From Pseudomonas duriflava (GTDB lineage: Bacteria; Pseudomonadota; Gammaproteobacteria; Pseudomonadales; Pseudomonadaceae), in NCBI RefSeq assembly GCF_007830155.1, contig NZ_VLKY01000003.1, forward strand, positions 124,001-188,000: a stretch of 64,000 nt of DNA. The letters run 5' to 3'. Below are positions 54,988 through 63,401 of this stretch, piece after piece (within the stretch, counting starts at the first letter, position 1; each line of letters starts with the position of its first letter). The translations under genes were made by a program, and so were the position numbers. The notes under the pieces were generated by a model. The model made no database searches and had not been told where the DNA came from. It was given only the letters and a program-made list of their open reading frames with translations.

Positions 54988-55869
54988 ATGAAGCCTCTCA
55001 AAAAATTCGCGGTGCTCGGTTTGGTTTGTACGACTGGAATGGGTGCCGGTTGTACCGCCATGTCCCAAAATGAATGGCTCAACCAGGAAAACGTAGGCAC
55101 TATTATCGGTGCAGCCGCCGGTGTGTTGGTTGGTAGCCAGATAGGTGGAGGCAACGGCCGAACGGCCGCCATGATTGCAGGTGCCTTAGCTGGTGGCATG
55201 CTGGGCAAGACAATTGGCTCGAAGCTGGATCAGCGTGATCGTGATGCCTTGGCCGCGCAGACCCAGTCGGTTCTGGACACGGCACAGGATGGGCAAGTGA
55301 CGACCTGGACCTCCACGCATAGTGATGCGCAGGCCCGCATCGTTCCCGTGAGTACGGAAAAGCAGGAGCGCCAGGTATCCATCAAGCGGCTGCCAACCAT
55401 TCAGGCCGTACCGAGCATGGCACTTCTGAACAAGCCGTATCAGGCGGTGAAATCAGCCAATATCCGCAATGCGCCAGATCAATCAGCCGACAAGGTAGGC
55501 GGCCTTGCGGTGGGCACCCGTTTCACGGCGATTGGGCGTACCGACAATAATTGGATCATGGTGGGACGCAAAGGTGTGAGCGTCGGATATGTCTATGCGC
55601 CCCTGGTTGAACCATTCAAAGCGCCGATAGCTCAGGCCAAGCCTGCACAAGCGCCTGCAAGCGACTTGGATACGCTGGACGTGGCCAGCGCCAAGCAGAA
55701 AGGTATCGACCTGGACGCTATTGACCTGGACGCTACACCCGTAGAGGAAATGCTGACTGCTCAGACTACTTGCCGGACGGTCAATTACTCTATTTCCAGC
55801 AAGTCGGGTAACGATCAGCAGAGCGTTAAGGCCTGCCAGGCGGCAGATGGCGCCTGGGAATTGATCTGA
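54988..55869 (+). CDS. Glycine-zipper and SH3 domain envelope protein
   Basis: A 293-residue exported protein, first of a three-gene operon. A signal sequence ends in a lipobox-like MGAGC, so it may be a lipoprotein, though the -3 residue is not ideal. A glycine-zipper region (about 36-75, VGTIIGAAAGVLVGSQIGG) is followed by a bacterial SH3 domain (about 150-208, VKSANIRNAPDQSADKVGGL, NWIMVGRKGVSVGYVYAPLV) and a C-terminal cysteine pair region (TTCRTVNYSISSKSG). AAGGAG precedes the ATG at 54988. Twelve bases separate it from the next gene. Outer-membrane or periplasmic scaffold role inferred. Confidence 0.8.
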   Translation: MKPLKKFAVLGLVCTTGMGAGCTAMSQNEWLNQENVGTIIGAAAGVLVGSQIGGGNGRTAAMIAGALAGGMLGKTIGSKLDQRDRDALAAQTQSVLDTAQDGQVTTWTSTHSDAQARIVPVSTEKQERQVSIKRLPTIQAVPSMALLNKPYQAVKSANIRNAPDQSADKVGGLAVGTRFTAIGRTDNNWIMVGRKGVSVGYVYAPLVEPFKAPIAQAKPAQAPASDLDTLDVASAKQKGIDLDAIDLDATPVEEMLTAQTTCRTVNYSISSKSGNDQQSVKACQAADGAWELI

Positions 55870-55881
55870 CAGGGATAGTTC

Positions 55882-57714
55882 ATGAAACGCAGTATTTTTC
55901 TTCTTACCGCCTTGACGGCCAGTTTGGCTGCGCATGCGGATAGCTACCGGCTTGCCTATTCCAAGACCGAGAATGTTGAAGTCTTTATCGATCACGCGTC
56001 AGGGCAGGCTTGGTGTTCGCCTGATCTCGCATTGCGCTTCGTATATGGCAGTGAGCCTGCTAAAGGAAGCATCGAGCGGCTGATGCCCAAGTTGGGCGGG
56101 CTCCTGGCAAGCCAATGTAGCGAGGCAACGCGTATCCATTGGCAATCTACCGATACGCAAGGCAAGTTGTACGGTCATGGCGATACAGCGAAAGCAAGTG
56201 CCTGGGCACTAACGTCCGGGGCGGCTACGGACGTAACCGCACCCGCTTCAGTAATAGAAAAGTCGCCCGCTTTGCCGCAAGAGGCGACGGTTGCTGCGCA
56301 GCCGCAACCACCTACTACAGAAGAACACTCTATAGCGAACGCCCCTGCCGCTCTACCGGAAGAGCCTGATAAAGAAGCTGCTATGCCGGTGTCGGCTGTT
56401 AATACTCAGCAGGCGGCCTTACCTATATTCGAAGTATCTGGCTGGCGTCCTGAGCTGGCGCATGAGGGAAGGATAAAGGCGGACTTCCTGACGGATTTTC
56501 GTGATCAGCAAGGTTGTGTGTTTCGTCTTCCGGCCCAGCAGGATGCTAATGCACACTACCTGAGCGCACAATCCAAAGGGATCGGTTGTTCAGCGGATGG
56601 ATTTGCCGAAGGCAACGGCAAAATTTCCCTCGTACGAAGCGATGGTAAAAAGCAGAGTGAATACAAAGGCTTTTTTCATAAAGGTCTGCTATTCAACAGT
56701 AAGGCTCCGGATCTTCCCTTCATAGGATTCGATAATGAGCATAACGGCCTGTATCTGCTGGACAGCGATGCCGACAACAAGCTCTATGTGATATGGCAAA
56801 TTCCTTACCAAAGCTACTTTGGCGCCTGGAATGCTCAACACCCAAATGCGCTGATCGTGACGGAAAATAAAGAGCTGTTCAGGCAGTTGAGCAGTATCCA
56901 GGCAGTTATTGACCGTACCACGCAGCACCTTGATCAAATGGGCATTAGAGCAGCGTCGTTTGATCTCTTAGCCGTCCGTGATCTGAAAAAAGCGACGGAA
57001 AAATCGTTGGCCTGGAATACGCACGAGCGACGGGAGGATTATTGGCTATACCAAACCTCGATTAGTTATAACAAACGAGGTGGATTCTGGCATTTCAATC
57101 CTAATCATTCGACCAACTATCTGTTCCGCTGGGAAGAGCGGCAGGCACGCCGGCAGGCTGAGGTTGAAGCCGCACGTAAGCGCGAGATGCAACATCGGTT
57201 GGAGCAGGCCGGCTATGAGGCCCAGCGGCAGCTGATCAAGTACGAGGAGCTACGTAGAGAGGCCCTCGAACATCCTGCTCAGCTAGTGGCTCGCCAAGTA
57301 AACGATGTGTCATATCGACCCGGTGCGAACAGTGGTTATTCCTCCATGATGCAGGGTGGCTCGGCCAAGGTCAGCCTGATTGCCCATCTGGATGGTAAGT
57401 CTGGAGAGTCATGGCGTCTCGACTATCCGTATGAGGCTGAGCTGAGTGTGCCGGATGGCATAGCGGTAGACGAAGGGTGGTACTTCATCCAGGGGAAGGA
57501 AACGTTAGACAGCGAAAAGCAGGACGAACAGGACCTGCCTCTGGCCCGTATCGAGGCGGCTACTGTGATGGCCTGTAAAAACAAGGGTTGTGGTGAACTT
57601 AGTGACCCTCTCACGCTGATGCGCCTGGCATTGAATGATCCGCAGTGGTCACCGGATGAGGCAAGGGAAACCGTCAACAAGGCGTGGCCGGGAAAACAGC
57701 AGGAGAGTAGGTAA
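55882..57714 (+). CDS. Large exported protein of unknown function
   Basis: A 610-residue protein with a clear signal peptide (cleavage after AHA, residue 19). Residues 20-105 form a small domain with two cysteines; 110-185 are an alanine/proline-rich linker; 190-420 a mixed region with three cysteines (QQGCVFRLP, GIGCSADGF) and aromatic-rich stretches; 425-470 a charged coiled coil (ERQARRQAEVEAARKREMQ); the C-terminal 110 residues include a CKNKGCG motif. I recognise no family. Ends in TAATG overlap with the next gene, so translation is coupled. Confidence 0.75.
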   Translation: MKRSIFLLTALTASLAAHADSYRLAYSKTENVEVFIDHASGQAWCSPDLALRFVYGSEPAKGSIERLMPKLGGLLASQCSEATRIHWQSTDTQGKLYGHGDTAKASAWALTSGAATDVTAPASVIEKSPALPQEATVAAQPQPPTTEEHSIANAPAALPEEPDKEAAMPVSAVNTQQAALPIFEVSGWRPELAHEGRIKADFLTDFRDQQGCVFRLPAQQDANAHYLSAQSKGIGCSADGFAEGNGKISLVRSDGKKQSEYKGFFHKGLLFNSKAPDLPFIGFDNEHNGLYLLDSDADNKLYVIWQIPYQSYFGAWNAQHPNALIVTENKELFRQLSSIQAVIDRTTQHLDQMGIRAASFDLLAVRDLKKATEKSLAWNTHERREDYWLYQTSISYNKRGGFWHFNPNHSTNYLFRWEERQARRQAEVEAARKREMQHRLEQAGYEAQRQLIKYEELRREALEHPAQLVARQVNDVSYRPGANSGYSSMMQGGSAKVSLIAHLDGKSGESWRLDYPYEAELSVPDGIAVDEGWYFIQGKETLDSEKQDEQDLPLARIEAATVMACKNKGCGELSDPLTLMRLALNDPQWSPDEARETVNKAWPGKQQESR

Positions 57715-58721
57715 TGACAGGGATGCGAACTGTAAAGATAGGCGTGCCGGTGGCTTTGGCCATCGTGGCGGCTAGCATAGTTGGACTGAAGGCATACAGT
57801 GCCTCACGTGGTGAAGACGCTCTTCGTAACTGGCTTTTCGAGCACGATCTACAGGATCAGGTAAGCTGGCGCTCCCTCTCGGCCTCTCCGCTCGGAGGCT
57901 CTCTGACGCTACATGACGTTGTGCTTTCAGGCGCCGGGCTGACTGTCGAGACGGTTGAACTGAGCAACGTACATGACGAGCGTGATAGCAACAGCGCCGA
58001 TATCCGCTTGAGTGGTGTTGTTTCAGATATCGATTCCGAACGGCCCGTCGGGATTGTGTCTCTCTTAGACTTCGATACGCTCATGCACAGTAGTGGTCTA
58101 CGTAAGCTCAAGCCTTTCGATGTTCGCATGCAGTGGGACTACCAGCGTGAGGAACAGACCGTACGGGCCGATTTTGAGGCCGACCTACCAGAGATGTTGC
58201 GTATCAAGGCCTCCTTGGGGTTGAACCAGGCGAAAGAGCTTGTAGAAGCTTATTCGGATGCCTCAGATAAATATGGAATGCCATCTTCCCCGCTAGGAAT
58301 GGGGTTTGCGTTGATGGGGTTGCTAGGGGACAAGGACGCTGGTCGGGTAGAGCTGAACCATCTCAGGTTCGAAATTAAGGACAACGGGTATTTCAAGAGG
58401 AGTGCGCTGTTGAGCAAGCGCTACCGCTTTGTACCAGGCCCTCAATCAGATGACTGGGATGCAGACCGGGAAGCGGCTTTCACCGCGTCGATGGAAAAGC
58501 ATACCCGGGCCTGCCAGAAGGAGTTCCGGGACGCTGGGAAGCAAGCCCGAGAAGGGTGTGAAGCGTACACAGAGCTGGTGTCTGCTCGCAGTGAAGGAAT
58601 GAGCCTGTCGTTCGAGCCTGACGAGCGGGTTCGTTTGGCCGAGCTGGCCAAGGTATTCGAACATCGTAATCGACTAGGGCCGCTAACCGAGCGGCTGAAT
58701 CTCAAAATCGACACGCTTTGA
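57714..58721 (+). CDS. Membrane-anchored protein of unknown function
   Basis: A 335-residue protein with one N-terminal membrane anchor (about residues 10-27) and a large, probably periplasmic domain. The early part (DLQDQVSWRSLSASPLGGSLTLHDV) recalls DUF945- or AsmA-like beta-rich envelope proteins, but not enough to name it. Two cysteines late in the chain (TRACQKEFR, REGCEAY) may pair. The ATG at 57714 overlaps the preceding stop by one base with AGGAGAG upstream. Third gene of the envelope operon. Confidence 0.72.
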   Translation: MTGMRTVKIGVPVALAIVAASIVGLKAYSASRGEDALRNWLFEHDLQDQVSWRSLSASPLGGSLTLHDVVLSGAGLTVETVELSNVHDERDSNSADIRLSGVVSDIDSERPVGIVSLLDFDTLMHSSGLRKLKPFDVRMQWDYQREEQTVRADFEADLPEMLRIKASLGLNQAKELVEAYSDASDKYGMPSSPLGMGFALMGLLGDKDAGRVELNHLRFEIKDNGYFKRSALLSKRYRFVPGPQSDDWDADREAAFTASMEKHTRACQKEFRDAGKQAREGCEAYTELVSARSEGMSLSFEPDERVRLAELAKVFEHRNRLGPLTERLNLKIDTL

Positions 58722-58727
58722 CCTCCG

Positions 58728-58757
58728 GGCAGCCGGCCCGCTTTCGGGCGGGCTGCC
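58728..58757. terminator. Hairpin between convergent genes
   Basis: GGCAGCCGGCCCG / CGGGCGGGCTGCC with a 4-base loop, GC-rich, no long T-run, 7 bases after the envelope operon and 12 before the DUF4105 stop. Probably ends transcription from both sides. Confidence 0.7.
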
Positions 58758-58768
58758 ACTTCTTGGTG

Positions 58769-60778
58769 TCAGTGCAACTCCAGTCCGCCTGAAGCCTTAT
58801 GCAATGCCCTTAAATGGTCGCCCAGCTGTTTCAGGTTGCTTTCGGTCTGATCGAGGCCAGTCTGAATCGCTGGGTCAAGCAGGGCACGGACTTCCGTATT
58901 AAGGGTCTCGCGCAGGTTCGACAAATGCGTTTGACGGCGCTGACTCTCAGCTGTCAGACGCTCCCATTCTCCCGGCTGGGGCAAGCCATAACCTGATGTG
59001 CCCAGGAGTTCGGAAGGTCGGCTGAGGTAGCCGCTGTCGGCCAGCAGTTGCTCTAAGGCATTGCCTGCCTTGCTGAAGCGTGCTTTGTCCTGTGCATCGC
59101 CTTGTCCCAGGTAGCGGTTCTTGAGCTCTTCCTGGGCAAGCAGCAATTCACGGCGTAAGGCGGCTTGTTCGAGCAGCAGAAGCGCCGCACTGGCACGCAG
59201 GTCGGCATGTTCGAACCATTTCCGACGCTCGCCTGGTTCCAAGGCCAACCAGTCTTCAACGGTGGCCTGGGGTAAGTGCAGTCGATCACGCGCTACCGTA
59301 AACATGGCCTGGAAGCGCTCCCGGAACGAGTCGAAGCGGTAGCCCAACCGCAAGGCTTCGCGAGGATCATCCAGAACAGAGGTATCGGCTACCTGTTCAA
59401 TACGCAGCGCATCCAGTAGCCCGATGGGCGTGATGCTGTCCAGGGGTGACTGTTGCAGGCGCGGCACGCTGTCATGCAGGAGCTTGAAGGTTTCCACCGC
59501 GCAATTGTTGGAGACGAAGTAGTAATGGCCGTCATAGCTCCAATGAACCTGGGCCGTCCGTTCGAGCAGGTCGGTGATCTCCTGGCGGTTGAGCTTGAGC
59601 GGAACGGACTGCAGACCGCGCAGTTCAACCTTAGTGTATTCCTCCACCACCTGAGCGAGTGGCAGGACAAACAGGCGTGACGGGTACGAACCGGTTAACC
59701 CGTCCCAGTTGGAAATCTGCACGTCATTGACAAAGGCGCGAAAGGACAGGACCAGATGCTCTTGCAGGTCCAGTCGGCAATCCGGACCGCGGGGCCGACC
59801 GGGGGCGCAGACTACCAGGCGCAGCATGCTATGGCCCCAGCGGCTCATGGCTTTTTCGTTGCCTTCAGCGAAAAGGTAATCCACTTCATAGACGCGCTCG
59901 GGGTCGAGCCAGCCCAGAGGCTCTTTGTCGAAATCGCTGCCGGCATTGAGATAGGGGTAACGGCCGGGGCAGGCTTCGTGAGTTGGCGCCCAGCCGAAGT
60001 GCTCGCTGAGGTAACGGGCCAGGGCGGGACGGCGGCAGGGATAGCTAGGGTCGAGCAGGAAATATTCCAGATTGACCGCCACGAATTCACGCGGGTTGGT
60101 AAGTTCGTAAAGATCGGGGCTGCGGGCAATAAAGTCGTTGCGCCGCTCACGAGCACCGTGCTTTTTGACTTTGATCTGCCAGCCGGCAAGGTCGAGCAAT
60201 CGGGGATCGTCAGACAGGGTATAGCGCCGCCCGGCCTGCCCCTGGCAGCGGATAGGCAGTTCCTTTGACGTCTTTGTCGAGGCAAGCTGACTGCAGGCGA
60301 TGATCTGCTGGCGTTCATCTGGCGTCCACACCTGTTCACGATCATAGAAGTGAGTCAGCTCGTGCAGAACAGTAGCCAGCATTTCTTGCCGCTGCGTACC
60401 ATGCGGCCGCCCGGTTTGCGTCGTGGCGGCGCTGCCATCGGTCAGGGCAGGCAGCAGCCGTTCATTCAACAGCAGGACGCGGCGATCGGCCCGGCCATAG
60501 GCCTCGGTCTCAAGATCCCGGCTCCACCGTATTGTCAGGGTTTCGTCCAGACCCTGCTTGAAGCGTGGTGGCAGTTTACCTAGCGCTTCGCCCAACAGCT
60601 GACGGCTTGCCTGGACCTGTTCGGCACTAAGCCCTTGTTCATCCAGTAGCAGTTTCAACGAGGCTTGCGCCTGGCCGAGGGTCAGAACGGACAACAAGAA
60701 GATTAGGGCAGGGCGTTTTAATGCGATCCGCGAGCGGAGGGCCAGGCCTGATACGGCCTGGCTGAAAAGGTGTCTCAC
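58769..60778 (-). CDS. DUF4105 protein with an N-terminal HEXXH region
   Basis: A 669-residue exported protein; a signal-like hydrophobic stretch ends near residue 39 (GQAQA). The first half holds HELTH (139-143), a zinc-peptidase-like HEXXH, with a nearby glutamate in NPREFVAVNLEYF that could be a third ligand. The second half is DUF4105: His316 in WGHSML and Cys426 in SNNCAVE are the pair conserved in that family, which looks like a papain/NlpC-type fold. Coiled-coil segments fill the C-terminal 150 residues. The start overlaps the upstream DUF2388 stop by 4 bases. Activity is inferred, not known. Confidence 0.85.
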   Translation of the reverse strand: MRHLFSQAVSGLALRSRIALKRPALIFLLSVLTLGQAQASLKLLLDEQGLSAEQVQASRQLLGEALGKLPPRFKQGLDETLTIRWSRDLETEAYGRADRRVLLLNERLLPALTDGSAATTQTGRPHGTQRQEMLATVLHELTHFYDREQVWTPDERQQIIACSQLASTKTSKELPIRCQGQAGRRYTLSDDPRLLDLAGWQIKVKKHGARERRNDFIARSPDLYELTNPREFVAVNLEYFLLDPSYPCRRPALARYLSEHFGWAPTHEACPGRYPYLNAGSDFDKEPLGWLDPERVYEVDYLFAEGNEKAMSRWGHSMLRLVVCAPGRPRGPDCRLDLQEHLVLSFRAFVNDVQISNWDGLTGSYPSRLFVLPLAQVVEEYTKVELRGLQSVPLKLNRQEITDLLERTAQVHWSYDGHYYFVSNNCAVETFKLLHDSVPRLQQSPLDSITPIGLLDALRIEQVADTSVLDDPREALRLGYRFDSFRERFQAMFTVARDRLHLPQATVEDWLALEPGERRKWFEHADLRASAALLLLEQAALRRELLLAQEELKNRYLGQGDAQDKARFSKAGNALEQLLADSGYLSRPSELLGTSGYGLPQPGEWERLTAESQRRQTHLSNLRETLNTEVRALLDPAIQTGLDQTESNLKQLGDHLRALHKASGGLELH

Positions 60779-61092
60779 AATGCAAGGATCGCCTGGGCCA
60801 ATTCCGTGTCGCTGGCTTGCCGGGCTTCAGGCAGTTGCTCGCGTAGGGTCAGAAAGGCGGCTTCGAGTTGGGCGCCACGGATGCTGCCTTCGCTGGCTAC
60901 GAAACTAGCGGCATCGCCGCGAGCTTCCTGAACGACCTTCATGTCACGAATGGAAGTTGTCGTATCGGAGGTGAAATCGAGGCTGCGATCCAGGGCGCGC
61001 ACGATGATATTGCTGGTAGCCACTAATGTATGGGCTTGGGCAGTACTGGTGACGCTCATTATCAAGGCGGCAAGAACAAGGGAACGGCGCAT
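60775..61092 (-). CDS. DUF2388 domain-containing exported protein (copy 1)
   Basis: A 105-residue periplasmic protein; signal peptide cleaved after AQA (residue 20). The conserved DUF2388 words are STSD-like TSDTTTSIRD, ARGDAASFVASEGSIRGAQLEAAF and the C-terminal DTELAQAILAL. Fourth gene of the minus-strand set and translationally coupled to the DUF4105 gene through a 4-base overlap. The family is largely restricted to pseudomonads as far as I know and has no assigned function. Confidence 0.9.
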   Translation of the reverse strand: MRRSLVLAALIMSVTSTAQAHTLVATSNIIVRALDRSLDFTSDTTTSIRDMKVVQEARGDAASFVASEGSIRGAQLEAAFLTLREQLPEARQASDTELAQAILAL

Positions 61093-61124
61093 GGAAAATC
61101 TCCCGAACGAAACGGTAAAGCAGG

Positions 61125-61418
61125 TTATTGAGCAAGAATAGCCTCAGCCAGTTCCTGATCACTGGCGACGAGATGCGGATTCTGTGAACGCAGCACGCGT
61201 AAGGCGGATTCAAGTGTAGCGCTACGCTGTGCACCATTGCTGGCGATGAACAAGGCCGCATCGTCACGGGCTGCCTGAACGAGTTTATTGTCGAACGGCG
61301 CGCTGGTCACCTTGCTGGTGACATACAGGCTGCGGGCGACAAACTCGGTCGTGACATCAATGGCGAAGGCGGGCGTGGCAAGTAAGGTTCCCAGGATAAC
61401 GAAATAACGCAAGGGCAT
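61125..61418 (-). CDS. DUF2388 domain-containing exported protein (copy 2)
   Basis: A 97-residue paralogue with signal peptide ending PAFA. It keeps ARDDAALFIASNGAQRSATLESAL and DQELAEAILAQ but has lost the SEGSIRG wording of the other two copies and has no charged segment before it, so it is the most diverged. 32 bases separate it from copy 1. Confidence 0.88.
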   Translation of the reverse strand: MPLRYFVILGTLLATPAFAIDVTTEFVARSLYVTSKVTSAPFDNKLVQAARDDAALFIASNGAQRSATLESALRVLRSQNPHLVASDQELAEAILAQ

Positions 61419-61460
61419 GAGTCGAAACGGCTTTTCAAGGATTCGGCTACAAGGCTAACG

Positions 61461-61492
61461 GAACGGCACCAGCGAGGCTAGCGGTGCCGTTC
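61461..61492. other. Perfect inverted repeat between DUF2388 copies 3 and 2
   Basis: GAACGGCACC and GGTGCCGTTC, 10-bp arms, 12-base loop, starting 8 bases after the copy 3 stop on the minus strand. No T-run; likely a stability or attenuation hairpin. Confidence 0.65.
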
Positions 61493-61500
61493 GTTGATAG

Positions 61501-61818
61501 TTATAGGCTCAAGATGGCCTGGGCCAGTTGGGTGTCGGTGGCCTGAAGCTGAGGACGCAGCACGCGGATACGGTCCAATGCGGCTTCCAAACGTACACCG
61601 CGGATGCTGCCTTCGCTGGCTACAAAGCTGGCAGCGTCATCGCGAGCAGCCAGGACGATTTTGTCATCGCGAACGGAATTGGTTAGGCCCGAGGTCACGT
61701 CGGAGGTCGCATCGATAGCATCGACGATCATGTCAGTTGTAACGAAAAAGCTGGAAGCCGATGCGGCGGTGGACAGGCTGAGCAGGGCGGCAGCGCCGAG
61801 CAGGTGCAAGCGGGTCAT
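61501..61818 (-). CDS. DUF2388 domain-containing exported protein (copy 3)
   Basis: A 105-residue paralogue, signal peptide ending ASA (residue 22). ATSDVTSGLTNSVRDDKIVLAARDDAASF and SEGSIRGVRLEAAL match copy 1 closely. GGAG lies about 8 bases before the ATG. First DUF2388 copy in transcription order, just after DUF1127 and a hairpin. Confidence 0.9.
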   Translation of the reverse strand: MTRLHLLGAAALLSLSTAASASSFFVTTDMIVDAIDATSDVTSGLTNSVRDDKIVLAARDDAASFVASEGSIRGVRLEAALDRIRVLRPQLQATDTQLAQAILSL

Positions 61819-61836
61819 GAAAATCTCCTGAAACCG

Positions 61837-61865
61837 ATAAGACGCGGCAAGGGCCGCGCCTTATA
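61837..61865. other. Hairpin between DUF1127 and DUF2388 copy 3
   Basis: ATAAGACGCGGC and GCCGCGCCTTAT pair with one mismatch around a 4-5 base loop, directly after the DUF1127 stop on the minus strand. Probable partial terminator or processing site. Confidence 0.6.
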
Positions 61866-61868
61866 AGA

Positions 61869-62096
61869 TTACCGCCAGAAGGGCTTGTTCAGCTCGTTTT
61901 GTTGCTCACTTCGTGTGATGCCAATGTCGGCCAGTTCGCGTTCGTTGAGCCAGGCCAGCTGGCGCCGGGTTACAGCGTTTCTCCGCCACAGGATGAGCTG
62001 ATGCCCTGCGCGGCCAAGTAGATGCCACAGACGGCGGGTAGGGCTAAGAATAAAGTACTGGAATGCCGAGTGGGGCAGTAGGGATGTGCGTTGCAT
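61869..62096 (-). CDS. DUF1127 small protein
   Basis: A 75-residue, strongly basic protein with the C-terminal DUF1127 motif RRQLAWLNERELADIGITRSE. Related small arginine-rich proteins are implicated in RNA metabolism and phosphate or carbon stress in other bacteria; nothing specific can be said for this one. AGGAG sits 8 bases before the ATG. It heads the minus-strand DUF2388/DUF4105 series, separated by a hairpin. Confidence 0.88.
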   Translation of the reverse strand: MQRTSLLPHSAFQYFILSPTRRLWHLLGRAGHQLILWRRNAVTRRQLAWLNERELADIGITRSEQQNELNKPFWR

Positions 62097-62396
62097 GGCC
62101 GGCTCCTGAAGGCGCAGCAGGGCATTTCATGGTCGCGCGTGGTGAGCTGTCAGACCAGACACAGCGTCTGTACAAGGCAATGGGTCAGTTGGTTGGGTCG
62201 TACAGCTGTTACGGTATAGCTGCTGTCTCAAGCCCTCTGTTATGGCCACTGACAGGACTTCAAGAGCGGTAACTGTGTGGGACGGGCGGTTCGTCATTGG
62301 GTTAAATGTTCGCTGCGTCCTGCCAGTCGGACTGGCTACAATAGGAGCCATCGATAGCGCCCATGAGTCGCGGCGCGTTTAGCATGAGGGCAAGTC
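62097..62396. other. Divergent region between DUF1127 and argC
   Basis: About 300 bases without a gene. TACAAT at 62337-62342, about 55 bases before argC, is a possible -10 with no good -35. Confidence 0.4.
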
Positions 62397-63350
62397 ATGG
62401 CGTTCAAAGTTTTTGTGGATGGGCAGGAAGGCACCACGGGGTTGCGTCTGCTCGACTATCTTTCCGGTCGTGACGATGTCGAGTTGTTGCGGATCGATGA
62501 AGCCAAACGTAAGGACTCAGCCGAGCGTGCCCGTTTTCTGAACGCGGCCGACGTGGCGTTTCTTTGCCTGCCAGATGCAGCCTCTCGTGAGGCGGTAACG
62601 TTGGTAGATAACCCCAACACCTGCATCATCGACGCAAGCACCGCGTTCCGTACCGACGACAGCTGGACTTACGGTCTACCAGAGCTGGCGCCTGGTCAGC
62701 GTGACAAAATCCGGGCCAGCAAGCGCATCGCTAATCCGGGCTGCCATGCTACGGCTTTTATCCTGCTGGTTCGTCCGCTGGTAGACGCTGGCCTGCTGCC
62801 GCCAGACTATCCTTTGTCAGCCTTTTCCTTAACGGGCTACAGCGGTGGCGGCAAGAAGATGATTGCCGACTACGAATCCAATACCCTGCCCAAGCTTGCC
62901 AGCCCGCGGCCCTACGGTATGACCCAAGGTCACAAACATCTGCCGGAAATGCGTGTGCAGAGCCGAATCGCCGAAGCGCCGGTATTCAGCCCGATCGTAG
63001 CCAACTTTCTTAAGGGCCTGGCGGTTACCGTGCCTCTGCATGCCAAGCACTTGGCACCCGGTGCTACGGCTGAGGCGATTCAGGCAGCCTATGCCAAGCA
63101 CTATGCCGGTGAGCAATTCATTCGTGTGATGCCGGTGGAGGATGCTGGAAACCTGGACGAGGGTTTCTTTGACGTGCAGGCCTGTAACGATACCAACCGA
63201 GCAGACCTGTTTGTGTTTGGTAACGGTGAGCGGCTAACGCTGGTGGCGCGTCTGGACAACCTCGGCAAAGGAGCTGCCGGTGCGGCGGTACAGTGCATGA
63301 ATATTCATCTGGGTACAGACGAGGCGAAAAGCCTGAATACTGGGCTGTAA
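62397..63350 (+). CDS. argC: N-acetyl-gamma-glutamyl-phosphate reductase (type 2)
   Basis: A 317-residue NADPH-dependent enzyme of arginine synthesis. [19 protein letters not shown] begins the short type 2 form; the catalytic cysteine is in [10 protein letters not shown], and [16 protein letters not shown] and PLHAKHL are conserved in the second half. Length separates it from the longer type 1 ArgC. Stands alone with a terminator. GGCAAGTC gives a weak ribosome site. Confidence 0.95.
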   Translation: MAFKVFVDGQEGTTGLRLLDYLSGRDDVELLRIDEAKRKDSAERARFLNAADVAFLCLPDAASREAVTLVDNPNTCIIDASTAFRTDDSWTYGLPELAPGQRDKIRASKRIANPGCHATAFILLVRPLVDAGLLPPDYPLSAFSLTGYSGGGKKMIADYESNTLPKLASPRPYGMTQGHKHLPEMRVQSRIAEAPVFSPIVANFLKGLAVTVPLHAKHLAPGATAEAIQAAYAKHYAGEQFIRVMPVEDAGNLDEGFFDVQACNDTNRADLFVFGNGERLTLVARLDNLGKGAAGAAVQCMNIHLGTDEAKSLNTGL

Positions 63351-63367
63351 CACAGCTGATTCACAAC

Positions 63368-63398
63368 GAGCCGTGCGGTCTGCCCGCATGGCTCTTGC
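63368..63398 (+). terminator. Terminator after argC
   Basis: GAGCCGTGCGG / CCGCATGGCTC, 11-bp perfect stem with a 5-base loop, followed by TTGCGTTTT. It lies between convergent genes. Confidence 0.75.
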
Positions 63399-63401
63399 GT
63401 T

